From contig JAFDZJ010000443.1 in the NCBI GenBank assembly GCA_018266965.1, positions 1 through 8,532 of the forward strand: a stretch of 8,532 nt of DNA, read 5' to 3'. Source of the stretch: Bacteroidota bacterium. GTDB taxonomy: Bacteria; Bacteroidota; Bacteroidia; Flavobacteriales; Weeksellaceae. A model generated the notes under the pieces. It ran no database searches. It saw nothing but the letters and a program-made list of their open reading frames with translations, and was not told the DNA's origin. A program made the position numbers and the translations under genes. Below are positions 1 through 6,126 of this stretch, one piece after another; positions within the stretch are counted from its first letter, which is position 1; the number at the start of each line of letters is the position of its first letter.

Positions 1-10
1 TATATATTTC

Positions 11-48
11 AAAAAAAAACTTGTACCTAAATTTAGGAACAAGTTTTT
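11..48 (-). terminator. Rho-independent terminator of the ankyrin/DUF2271 operon
   Basis: A nearly perfect inverted repeat pairs 15-24 with 39-48 and contains an inner palindrome at 26-37, with one A/A mismatch (25/38). Read on the minus strand, the hairpin is followed by a run of nine T (19-11), 30 bp past the DUF2271 stop. The plus-strand side has only five T, so it could also act weakly the other way. It suggests DUF2271 is the last gene of its transcript. Confidence 0.85.
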
Positions 49-77
49 GAGGTTTTAAAGTTAAATTTTGGTGTAAA

Positions 78-554
78 TTAGGATTTTATCAATTTTACAT
101 ATCGTATGTATCCTTTCCCTTCGGCTTTTTCTGCAATTCCGGAAGTGGTAAACGGAATTTCGGCATCGGAAACATTGTATTTTTGGTCTTCAACTGCTGT
201 TTCAAAACGGATTTTGTAACCTTTGTTCAGGTATTGGTCATCTACAGAAATATTGAATATACTTCTGTCACCACCCGCAACCGATGCTCCGGTTATTCCG
301 TTGAGTTTTGCTTTTTTTCCATCGGCTTTGTACCATTGTTTCAAAGTGTCATGCCATTTTTTTTCTGGTCCCAACATATACAATGTTTTTTCATAACCTC
401 CTTTCGGATTGATGAGGGAAACCACTATGTAAGCACCTTCACCATTGTAATTGGTAAGTTGCAACATACATTTGTATTTGGAAGTTTGAGCATTTGCAAA
501 TCCTGTTGCTAAAAATGTAAGAAGTAAAGTAGTGGATTTTAAGATATTTTTCAT
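78..554 (-). CDS. Exported DUF2271 domain protein
   Basis: This is a 158-residue secreted protein. Residues 1-22 form a signal peptide (K at 3 and 6, hydrophobic core, ending FANA before Q23). The rest, about 28-155, looks like DUF2271: a small beta-rich fold with a YIVVSLINPKGGY-type strand, a conserved K-W pair (KKWHDTLKQWY, about 65-75) and a Gly/Ala-rich TGASVAGGD segment near residue 90. The molecular function of DUF2271 is unknown. From family knowledge, related genes often sit beside PepSY membrane proteins or iron and flavin uptake genes, but none is present here. It lies 51 bp downstream of the ankyrin gene with no promoter-like box between them, so co-transcription is likely. A periplasmic role tied to redox or metal metabolism is inference only. 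Family assignment rests on recalled sequence pattern. Confidence 0.85.
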   Translation of the reverse strand: MKNILKSTTLLLTFLATGFANAQTSKYKCMLQLTNYNGEGAYIVVSLINPKGGYEKTLYMLGPEKKWHDTLKQWYKADGKKAKLNGITGASVAGGDRSIFNISVDDQYLNKGYKIRFETAVEDQKYNVSDAEIPFTTSGIAEKAEGKGYIRYVKLIKS

Positions 555-577
555 TTGTAGATTCGTATTGGTATTTC

Positions 578-592
578 AATCCTTGAAGGATT
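578..592. repeat. Short palindrome between ankyrin and DUF2271 genes
   Basis: AATCCTTGAAGGATT is a perfect 7-bp inverted repeat around one central base, lying in the 51-bp gap between two co-oriented genes. There is no T-run after it on the minus strand, so it is not an intrinsic terminator. In the operon transcript it could form a small hairpin that affects mRNA stability or processing, or it may be a protein site. Function is not shown. Confidence 0.45.
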
Positions 593-605
593 ATTTATTC
601 AGTTA

Positions 606-2084
606 TTATTTTAAAAATTGAAGGTCAGTATTATTTTTTTTCAAAGATTCGTTTTCCATTGCCAAATCATAAGCGGTTTCGTCAAATTCTGTTTTCAATG
701 ATTTGTTTGCTCCCAAGGTTACTAAATATTTCAAGATGCTATCATCTTTTGCAATAAGTGCAGCTTTGTGCAAGGCAGTCATTTTTTCTTTATCCACCGC
801 ATTGATGTTAATTTTCAAAGGTTCCAATTTTTTTAAAAGTCCCAAATCATTTTTAGCAACCGCCAAATGGAGCAGGGTAGAACCATCTTTTTGAGGAGTG
901 GAAACATCAAATCCCGCTTGGTTGAGGAGGTTTAGTTTTGTATCAAAATCACTTTTTTCTCCTGCTTTTGTGGGTTTATAAGACTGTACAAGATAGAAAC
1001 CCAAATTGTTTCCTTTGCTGTCCAATACATTGATGTCTGCTTTTTTGGAAATTAATGTTTCTACAATCATTGGATTTCCGGATTTTATAGCATGAGAAAG
1101 TGCAGATTCGCCATTTTTATTTTGAGCATTTATGTTTTTGGTATTTTCTGCCAATATTTTCACATTGTCAATGTCGTTTCCACCCGCAGCAACCATCAAA
1201 GCATTGTTGCCTTCTGCATCGGTTTTGTTGGCATCTACACCTTTACCCAAAAGATAATTGATGATTTCCAATTGCTTTGGTTTTCTGGCAATTAGTTGTA
1301 ATGCTGTCGCTCCATCTTCCGAAGTTGATGTAGGATTTATCTTTACTTCGTCTATCAAATATTGAAAAACATTAATACCATTAGAGCTTCTTCTGGTTCC
1401 TTGTGCTGCATTGATGAGGGCTGTTCCAGTAGCTTTTATTCCTTTGGCTTGAAGTGATTTCAGAAAATCGATATTTCCGTAGGTAGCAGCATAATCGAAA
1501 GCAGTGTTTCCTTTGTCGTCTTTGTCGGTAATTTTCAAACCTTTGGCTTCGAATAATTTTTGAAGTGTACCATCTTTGTCATTTCCTATGGACAAAAGTA
1601 AGATGTTTGCTCCGTTTTTATATTTAGCTTTTGGAGAAATTCCGGCATTAAAAAACAATTCATAGACTTTAGGATTATTCACTCCGGAAGTAGCTGCGAA
1701 AGCAAGAGGAGTAAGTCCTTTGGTATCCAGTTGGTCAATTTTCGAACCTTTTTTTATAAGATATTCTATTACTTCTGCATTTCCGGTCATCGCTGCCCAA
1801 TGAAGATACAATCTTCCATCGTGGGTCAGTTTGTCCACGGAGTTTCCTTTTTGTTCAACCAAAAATTTCACGGTTTCTAAATTCGAACCATTATTAATAG
1901 CGATTGCAACCGGGTCAAAAGCATTGTTGTTGAATTCCGATGGCGAATTTCCTTTTTCGATTTCAGTTTTTATAGTTTCTACACTTGGTTTTCCTTTCCA
2001 AAAATCTGCATTGAGAAGCGTGTTTTTTTGAGCATTGAATAATAATGAACAAAGAAAAATTGCTGTATATAGTATCTTTTTCAT
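606..2084 (-). CDS. Secreted ankyrin-repeat protein
   Basis: This is a 492-residue protein with an N-terminal signal peptide (about 1-18, ending LFNA before Q19), built almost wholly of ankyrin repeats. About a dozen repeats of roughly 33 residues can be traced from residue 54 to the end. Clear units begin near 89 (LHWAAMTGN), 123 (TPLAFAATSG), 192 (TAFDYAATYGN), 258 (TALQLIA), 292 (NALMVAAGGN), 325 (SALSHAIKSGN), 401 (TLLHLAVAKND) and 435 (TALHKAALIA). The unit at about 358-400 carries an insertion (KPTKAGEKSDFD), and the last unit is degenerate. There is no enzymatic domain or C-terminal sorting domain, so it is probably a periplasmic binding or scaffolding protein; its partner is unknown. 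The start follows a 112-nt leader from a recognisable promoter, and DUF2271 lies downstream in the same operon. Exported ankyrin proteins are known in bacteria, sometimes linked to oxidative-stress protection, but nothing here proves that role. Confidence 0.9.
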   Translation of the reverse strand: MKKILYTAIFLCSLLFNAQKNTLLNADFWKGKPSVETIKTEIEKGNSPSEFNNNAFDPVAIAINNGSNLETVKFLVEQKGNSVDKLTHDGRLYLHWAAMTGNAEVIEYLIKKGSKIDQLDTKGLTPLAFAATSGVNNPKVYELFFNAGISPKAKYKNGANILLLSIGNDKDGTLQKLFEAKGLKITDKDDKGNTAFDYAATYGNIDFLKSLQAKGIKATGTALINAAQGTRRSSNGINVFQYLIDEVKINPTSTSEDGATALQLIARKPKQLEIINYLLGKGVDANKTDAEGNNALMVAAGGNDIDNVKILAENTKNINAQNKNGESALSHAIKSGNPMIVETLISKKADINVLDSKGNNLGFYLVQSYKPTKAGEKSDFDTKLNLLNQAGFDVSTPQKDGSTLLHLAVAKNDLGLLKKLEPLKININAVDKEKMTALHKAALIAKDDSILKYLVTLGANKSLKTEFDETAYDLAMENESLKKNNTDLQFLK

Positions 2085-2119
2085 AAGTAATTGTTTATTG
2101 TTTTTTAATGGTCTTATGC

Positions 2120-2166
2120 AATCGCTAATCTTCTTTAGTTTTTGTGGTTGCTAAAACGAGGCGATT
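2120..2166 (-). promoter_or_regulatory. Nested inverted repeats in the ankyrin operon leader
   Basis: In the predicted 5' leader, AATCGC at 2120-2125 pairs with GCGATT at 2161-2166, and inside it TTTAG at 2134-2138 pairs with CTAAA at 2151-2155. The two helices are concentric within a few bases and could fold as one interrupted stem in the RNA. I recognise no known riboswitch or leader class. It may be a cis-acting element or chance pairing. Confidence 0.3.
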
Positions 2167-2203
2167 TCATAAATATCTTATTTTTATTTATTCTAATTAA
2201 GTG

Positions 2204-2232
2204 CAAAAATATAATATCAAATCGAGATACAA
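2204..2232 (-). promoter_or_regulatory. Bacteroidota-type promoter of the ankyrin/DUF2271 operon
   Basis: On the minus strand a -7 box TATTTTTG (2211-2204) matches TAnnTTTG exactly. A -33 TTG (2232-2230, within TTTTTG) lies 18 bp upstream. The predicted start of transcription is near 2197, giving a leader of about 112 nt before the ATG. It is the only promoter here with both boxes matching consensus. Confidence 0.65.
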
Positions 2233-2253
2233 AAATTTTTTATCGTTAAATAA

Positions 2254-2287
2254 TTTCATGATAATATGATTTTTTTCATGATTATAT
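2254..2287. repeat. Pair of 14-bp direct repeats, possible regulator site
   Basis: TTTCATGATAATAT (2254-2267) and TTTCATGATTATAT (2274-2287) differ at one base and start 20 bp apart, close to two helical turns. Both contain the palindrome TCATGA. Relative to the predicted ankyrin-operon start they lie at about -57 to -90, where an activator dimer could sit. The local AT-richness weakens the argument, and the binding protein is unknown. Confidence 0.5.
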
Positions 2288-2312
2288 ATTTATTAGGATT
2301 TAGAAGTTTAAA

Positions 2313-2345
2313 TAAATAAAAAAAGCAACTCCTACGGAATTGCTT
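2313..2345 (-). terminator. Terminator of the acyl-CoA synthetase gene
   Basis: AAGCAA (2323-2328) pairs with TTGCTT (2340-2345) and TCC (2330-2332) with GGA (2336-2338), around a 3-nt loop with one C/A mismatch. On the minus strand the hairpin is followed by seven T and further AT-rich sequence. It lies about 70 bp past the stop codon and separates this gene from the ankyrin operon. Confidence 0.8.
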
Positions 2346-2385
2346 ACTTTGAAGTTGTTTATATTAAATTTAACTCATCGGAAAT

Positions 2386-2427
2386 AACCTTAATCTCAAC
2401 CTTAATCTTAACCTTAACCTTGACCTA
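2386..2427. repeat. Degenerate AACCTT hexamer tandem array
   Basis: Seven consecutive hexamers read AACCTT, AATCTC, AACCTT, AATCTT, AACCTT, AACCTT, GACCTA on the plus strand. On the minus strand this is a GGTTAA-type repeat. The last codons of the acyl-CoA synthetase (GQG and stop) lie inside it, and the frame then meets stops at 2414, 2408, 2402, 2396 and 2390. It is probably a slippage-generated microsatellite-like sequence. Confidence 0.8.
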
Positions 2428-4204
2428 AATCATGTCCATATATTTTGTTGTATAATTGGATGAATTTTTCTTTTACCATTTTTCTTTTTAATTTCATGGT
2501 TGGTGTGAGTAATCCATTTTCAATTGACCATATTTCCGGTGTAAGTTCAAATTTTTTGATTTGTTCCCAATGTCCAAGTTTGGAGTTCAGGTAGTCGATT
2601 TCTTTTTCTATTCTGGTTTTCAATTCGGGGCTGTTTGCAATTTCTTCATTCGTTTTTCCGATATTGATATTTTTTCTTTCTGCCCAATGAGATGCGAAAT
2701 TGAAATCTGGTTGTATAAGTGCACAAGGCATTTTTTCACCCTCTCCAATTACCATGATTTGTTCAATAAATTTCGAAGCCTTTGCCATATTTTCTATCAC
2801 TTGTGGTGCAATATATTTTCCACCAGAAGTTTTGAACATTTCTTTTTTTCTATCGGTAATTTTTAGAAAACCATCATCGTCAATATGTCCAATATCGCCA
2901 GTTTTGAAATAGCCATCTTCTGTAAAAGCTTCTTTGGTTTGTTCCTCGTTTTTGAAATAGCCAATTGTAATAGAAGGACCTTTTACAGTAATTTCGCCAT
3001 CTTCTTGTATTTTCACTTTTAGATTGTCCAACGGATGACCAACTGTTCCTACTTTCATTTTGTCCATAGAATTTACAGAAATAACAGGTGAAGTTTCGGT
3101 AAGTCCATATCCTTCCAAAATTGGAATACCAGCATTCCAAAACATTTTATTTAGTCTATCCGACAAAGCTGCAGAGCCAGAAACCAATGTTATTATTTCT
3201 CCTCCCAATCCTTCTCTCCATTTTTTGAAAACCAATTTGTCGGCAATAATTTCGGAAAGTGTAGATGGTTTTTTGTTAATGGTTTGTTTTGCTTTATTAA
3301 TACCTAAAGCCCAAAGGAAAATTTTTGATTTCAATCCACCAGCACTTACACCTTTGTCGTAGATTTTGTCATATACTTTTTCTATCAATCTTGGGACAAC
3401 AGTCATATAATGAGGTTGGACTTCTTTTATGTTTTCACCCATTTTTTCTATACTTTCAGCAAAATAAATAGAAATACCATTGTAAGTGAAAAGGTAAAAA
3501 ATCATTCTTTCAAAAATATGGCAAATGGGTAAAAAGCTCAACGCTCGAGTATCCTCATTGTCCAATCCTTTTTTTCTTGGTATTCTGGAATCGGAAGCCA
3601 ACACATTGGAAACAATATTTTTATGAGTAAGCATTACTCCTTTTGGTTTTCCTGTAGTTCCGGAAGTGTAGATGAGTGTAGCGAGGTCGTCTTCATTGAT
3701 GGAATTGGAGAGATCGGTAACTTCATTTTGAGTACTTTCGCTTTCTCCTAAATCTAATATCTCACTCCAGTTGGCGACACCATCTATTTCATCAAAACTG
3801 AATACACCTTTTATAGTAGGGATATTTTGTTTGATACTATTAACTTTATCCACTAATTCTTTGTCGGAGACAAAACAATATTTTATTTCTGCATTATTAA
3901 ATATATATTCGTAATCTTCAGAAGAAATTGTAGGATAAACAGGGACTGTAACTGCACCAATTTGTAAAATTCCAAAATCCATAATCGCCCATTCTGTCCT
4001 TGTTGCAGAGGTTATGATTGCAATTTTATCTCCTGGTTGTATGCCTAGTTTTAGTAGTCCTCTTGATATTTTGTTGCCTTGGTTTACAAATTCTTTTGTA
4101 GATGTTTTTATCCAATTTCCTTTGTGTTTGGTAACATACATAGCGGATTGAGGAAATTTTATCAATGCGTGATTAGCAAAATCAAATAATCTTTTTATGC
4201 TCAT
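2414..4204 (-). CDS. fadD: Long-chain acyl-CoA synthetase (AMP-forming)
   Basis: This 596-residue member of the adenylate-forming superfamily converts a fatty acid, ATP and CoA to acyl-CoA, AMP and PPi. The length is typical of bacterial long-chain synthetases of the FadD15/FAA1-like type. Visible motifs in order are the P-loop YTSGTTGKPKG at 179-189, GYGLTETSP at 365-373, the ribose-binding Asp in TGD (D437), the hinge DRKKEMFKTSGGKYI from 451, and a likely catalytic lysine K571 in TPTMKLKRK. No signal peptide is seen, so it should be cytoplasmic or peripheral at the membrane. Its start ATG (4202-4204) is 130 bp from a divergent acyl-CoA dehydrogenase, which supports a role in fatty-acid or branched-chain acyl breakdown, although it may also feed exogenous fatty acids to lipid synthesis. 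The chain end GQG is encoded by a hexamer repeat. Chain-length preference cannot be read from sequence. The symbol denotes family, not proven orthology. Confidence 0.93.
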   Translation of the reverse strand: MSIKRLFDFANHALIKFPQSAMYVTKHKGNWIKTSTKEFVNQGNKISRGLLKLGIQPGDKIAIITSATRTEWAIMDFGILQIGAVTVPVYPTISSEDYEYIFNNAEIKYCFVSDKELVDKVNSIKQNIPTIKGVFSFDEIDGVANWSEILDLGESESTQNEVTDLSNSINEDDLATLIYTSGTTGKPKGVMLTHKNIVSNVLASDSRIPRKKGLDNEDTRALSFLPICHIFERMIFYLFTYNGISIYFAESIEKMGENIKEVQPHYMTVVPRLIEKVYDKIYDKGVSAGGLKSKIFLWALGINKAKQTINKKPSTLSEIIADKLVFKKWREGLGGEIITLVSGSAALSDRLNKMFWNAGIPILEGYGLTETSPVISVNSMDKMKVGTVGHPLDNLKVKIQEDGEITVKGPSITIGYFKNEEQTKEAFTEDGYFKTGDIGHIDDDGFLKITDRKKEMFKTSGGKYIAPQVIENMAKASKFIEQIMVIGEGEKMPCALIQPDFNFASHWAERKNINIGKTNEEIANSPELKTRIEKEIDYLNSKLGHWEQIKKFELTPEIWSIENGLLTPTMKLKRKMVKEKFIQLYNKIYGHDLGQG

Positions 4205-4241
4205 TTTCGTTTAATTATAATTAGTAAAAATGTAATTCTTG

Positions 4242-4281
4242 TAAAAATATTGCTTTTATATGAAATTACCAAATATTTTTA
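4242..4281. promoter_or_regulatory. Inverted repeat in the divergent fadD/acd intergenic region
   Basis: TAAAAATATT (4242-4251) and AATATTTTTA (4272-4281) are exact reverse complements separated by 20 bp. They are centred near 4262, roughly midway between the two divergent starts. A competing pair is CTTTTAT (4253-4259) with ATAAAAG (4281-4287). This could be a shared operator, but the bases are almost all A and T, so chance is a real alternative. No consensus promoter box was found in this region for either gene. Confidence 0.3.
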
Positions 4282-4334
4282 TAAAAGATTTATGCTAAAA
4301 ATTGTATTTTTACCGCAAACAATTTATATACATT

Positions 4335-5477
4335 ATGAATTTCAATTTATCTGAAGAACAGCTGATGATTCAGCAAGCAGCAAGAGATTTTGCTCAAAAC
4401 GAACTTTTACCCGGTGTAATAGAAAGAGACCGAGATCAGAAGTTTCCACACGAACAAGTGAAAAAAATGGCAGAACTAGGTTTCTTAGGAATGATGGTGG
4501 ATCCCAAATACGGTGGATCTGGACTAGATGCCGTTTCTTATGTGATTGCCATGGAAGAAATAGCAAAAGTAGATGCTTCTGCTGCGGTAGTGATGTCTGT
4601 GAATAATTCTTTGGTGTGTGCAGGATTGGAGAAATATGCCAACGAGGAACAGAAACAAAAATACCTTACACCACTTGCTAGTGGACAAGTAATTGGAGCA
4701 TTCGCTTTGTCCGAACCTGAAGCTGGTTCCGATGCGACTTCCCAAAAAACAACCGCCGAAGACAAAGGAGATTATTATTTGTTAAATGGAATAAAAAACT
4801 GGATTACCAATGGTGGAACTGCTCAATACTACATTGTAATCGCTCATACCAATCCAGAAAAAAAACATAAAGGTATAAATGCTTTTATAGTTGAAAAGGG
4901 GTGGGAAGGTTTTGAAATTGGACTGAAAGAAGATAAAATGGGAATCCGTGGTTCCGATACTCATTCTCTAATTTTTAATAATGTAAAAGTTCCAAAAGAA
5001 AACAGAATTGGAGAAGATGGATTTGGTTTCAACTTTGCAATGGCAGTTCTCAATGGTGGTAGGATAGGTATTGCTTCCCAAGCTTTGGGTATAGCTTCCG
5101 GAGCTTATGAATTGGCTTTGAAATATGCGAAAACAAGAAAGGCTTTCGGTACAGAAATTATCAACCATCAAGCTGTGGCTTTCAAATTGGCCGATATGGC
5201 AACCCAAATTACCGCTGCTAGAATGTTGTGTTACAAAGCAGCATCGGAAAAAGATGAAGGTAAAGATATTTCCGAATCTGGAGCAATGGCAAAACTATAC
5301 TCCTCGCAAGTAGCAATGGATACAACGGTAGAAGCAGTGCAAATCCACGGTGGATACGGATATGTGAAAGAATATCATGTAGAAAGAATGATGAGAGATG
5401 CCAAGATTACCCAAATCTATGAAGGAACTTCTGAAATTCAAAAAATTGTAATTTCTCGTTCGATTTCAAAAAAATAA
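4335..5477 (+). CDS. Acyl-CoA dehydrogenase (short/medium-chain type)
   Basis: This is a 380-residue FAD flavoprotein of the acyl-CoA dehydrogenase family, which inserts the alpha,beta double bond into acyl-CoA and passes electrons to electron-transfer flavoprotein. The length fits the SCAD/MCAD/short-branched-chain class. Signature 1 is AFALSEPEAGSDA at 122-134. The FAD-binding WITNGG segment is near 156, the RKAFG loop near 268, and signature 2, QIHGGYGYVKEYHVERMMRD, is at 336-355. The catalytic base is E363 in IYEGTSEIQ, the position used by SCAD and MCAD rather than by isovaleryl-CoA dehydrogenase. The ATG at 4335 is chosen because homologues begin MNFNLSEEQ; an upstream TTG would add 11 atypical residues. 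It diverges from an acyl-CoA synthetase gene. The substrate could be butyryl-CoA, a longer straight chain or a 2-methyl branched chain; sequence alone does not decide. Confidence 0.95.
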   Translation: MNFNLSEEQLMIQQAARDFAQNELLPGVIERDRDQKFPHEQVKKMAELGFLGMMVDPKYGGSGLDAVSYVIAMEEIAKVDASAAVVMSVNNSLVCAGLEKYANEEQKQKYLTPLASGQVIGAFALSEPEAGSDATSQKTTAEDKGDYYLLNGIKNWITNGGTAQYYIVIAHTNPEKKHKGINAFIVEKGWEGFEIGLKEDKMGIRGSDTHSLIFNNVKVPKENRIGEDGFGFNFAMAVLNGGRIGIASQALGIASGAYELALKYAKTRKAFGTEIINHQAVAFKLADMATQITAARMLCYKAASEKDEGKDISESGAMAKLYSSQVAMDTTVEAVQIHGGYGYVKEYHVERMMRDAKITQIYEGTSEIQKIVISRSISKK

Positions 5478-5487
5478 ATTATATTTG
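5459..5487 (+). promoter_or_regulatory. Putative promoter of the small membrane protein gene
   Basis: A perfect -7 box TATATTTG (5480-5487) directly follows the dehydrogenase stop. The best -33 candidate is TTC (5459-5461) at 18 bp spacing, one base from the TTG consensus. Predicted initiation near 5494 gives a leader of about 60 nt. The -33 overlaps the end of the dehydrogenase gene. Confidence 0.4.
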
Positions 5488-5492
5488 CTTGA

Positions 5493-5519
5493 AATAATGA
5501 TAATGTTTTATCTGTTATT
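5493..5519. promoter_or_regulatory. AT-rich inverted repeat with Fur-box-like hexamers
   Basis: AATAA and GATAA (5493-5503) pair with TTATC and TTATT (5508-5519), giving a 10-bp interrupted palindrome. The left arm AATAATGATAAT matches the GATAATGATAAT half of the classical Fur box at 11 of 12 bases, but the right arm is shifted. It overlaps the predicted start of transcription of the downstream gene, where a repressor would act. AT-richness makes this a weak call. Confidence 0.25.
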
Positions 5520-5554
5520 CTGTAAATACTATAATTTATAAATTTTGAAATACT

Positions 5555-5920
5555 ATGAAATACTTTTGGATTTTCTGCACTATCTTGTTATTGTTCTTCG
5601 GGACTTTTATTTGGTATAGATACTTCTTTGTTTTTGGCGAAGGTGTGAAATCTGGTAGCCTGAATTTTGCCGTGAAAAAAGGAAATATTTTTAAAACTTA
5701 TGAAGGTAAACTGATACAACAAGGTTTTGGGGCCAATGCAAAAACAGGAAATCTTATGAGTTACGAATTTGAGTTTTCCGTGGAAGATGATAAAATCTTT
5801 CAACAATTGGAACAGAATAACGGCAAATCTTTCGATTTGCATTACAAAGAATATCATGGTATTTTGCCTTGGAGAGGTAATACACAATATATTGTAGATC
5901 AAATTATTAGTATGAAGTAA
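5555..5920 (+). CDS. Small membrane-anchored protein of unknown function
   Basis: This is a 121-residue protein with one N-terminal hydrophobic segment (about 4-26), probably an uncleaved anchor or signal, followed by a compact soluble domain. Distinctive features are a GEGVKSGSL turn at 28-36, VKKGNIFKTYEGKLIQQG at about 40-57, and a C-terminal EYHGILPWRGNTQYIVDQI. The pattern resembles a conserved Bacteroidota family that databases sometimes label 6-phosphogluconate dehydrogenase; nothing here supports that activity, because there is no Rossmann fold and the protein is far too short. It is probably anchored to the inner membrane with the domain in the periplasm. It has its own likely promoter, 77 bp after the dehydrogenase, and a terminator 24 bp after its stop, so it seems to be a single-gene unit. 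I do not know its function. Confidence 0.85.
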   Translation: MKYFWIFCTILLLFFGTFIWYRYFFVFGEGVKSGSLNFAVKKGNIFKTYEGKLIQQGFGANAKTGNLMSYEFEFSVEDDKIFQQLEQNNGKSFDLHYKEYHGILPWRGNTQYIVDQIISMK

Positions 5921-5944
5921 TACTGCAATATCCATATTATTCAG

Positions 5945-5974
5945 CCGACTTGCTATTTGTAAGTCGGTTTTTTT
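5945..5974 (+). terminator. Terminator after the small membrane protein gene
   Basis: CCGACTT (5945-5951) pairs perfectly with AAGTCGG (5961-5967) around a 9-nt loop that can close further with G-T and C-G pairs. Seven T follow (5968-5974). This is a classical intrinsic terminator 24 bp past the stop codon. Confidence 0.92.
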
Positions 5975-5992
5975 ATAAATTATTATCACAGA

Positions 5993-6023
5993 TTCTTAAT
6001 CCCGAACAATTAAAATAACTTTG
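5993..6023 (+). promoter_or_regulatory. Upstream putative promoter (P1) of the glucokinase operon
   Basis: A perfect -7 box TAACTTTG (6016-6023) has TTC (5993-5995) 20 bp upstream as an imperfect -33. Initiation near 6030 would give a leader of about 97 nt before the glucokinase ATG at 6127. Confidence 0.4.
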
Positions 6024-6060
6024 TTTTTGCCAATTGACACAATTATTATGTATCAACGAT

Positions 6061-6110
6061 AAAAAAAATAAAAAAAATATTCAAAATATCAATGCTATTC
6101 TATACCTTTG
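6061..6110 (+). promoter_or_regulatory. Proximal putative promoter (P2) with upstream A-tracts
   Basis: A perfect -7 box TACCTTTG (6103-6110) has TTC (6080-6082) 20 bp upstream, the same arrangement as P1. Two A8 tracts (6061-6068 and 6070-6077) sit just upstream of the -33 position, like an UP element. Initiation near 6117 leaves only about 10 nt before ATG 6127, which supports that start and argues against any start further upstream. Confidence 0.5.
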
Positions 6111-6126
6111 GGTAAAACGAATTATC

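Noticed and set aside
183..512. 109-codon plus-strand frame opposite the DUF2271 gene
   Set aside because: The sequence is rich in Phe and Cys as expected for an antisense shadow; the minus-strand frame has a signal peptide and a recognisable domain.
606..2084. Ankyrin gene as an effector or toxin, or part of a defence locus
   Set aside because: There is no toxin, nuclease, protease or C-terminal secretion domain, no immunity-like neighbour, and no mobile-element or composition break.
4302..4334. In-frame TTG start at 4302 for the acyl-CoA dehydrogenase
   Set aside because: The 11 extra residues are unlike the family, which starts MxFxLSEEQ; ATG 4335 gives the standard 380-residue length.
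5493..5519. AT-only hairpin as a terminator for the acyl-CoA dehydrogenase gene
   Set aside because: The stem has almost no G-C pairs and no T-run follows, so it is better treated as a possible operator.
5555..5920. Calling the small membrane protein 6-phosphogluconate dehydrogenase
   Set aside because: It is about a quarter of the enzyme's length, has no NADP-binding Rossmann motif and begins with a membrane anchor.
5588..5989. 133-codon open frame on the minus strand opposite the small membrane protein
   Set aside because: It runs across the plus-strand terminator hairpin, has a composition typical of a reverse-complement shadow, and lies opposite a better supported gene.
6034..6126. In-frame TTG start at 6034 that would extend the glucokinase-like protein by 31 residues
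   Set aside because: The added segment is low-complexity, contains the A8 tracts and the P2 promoter, and homologues begin near the FLPG segment. ATG 6127 fits better.
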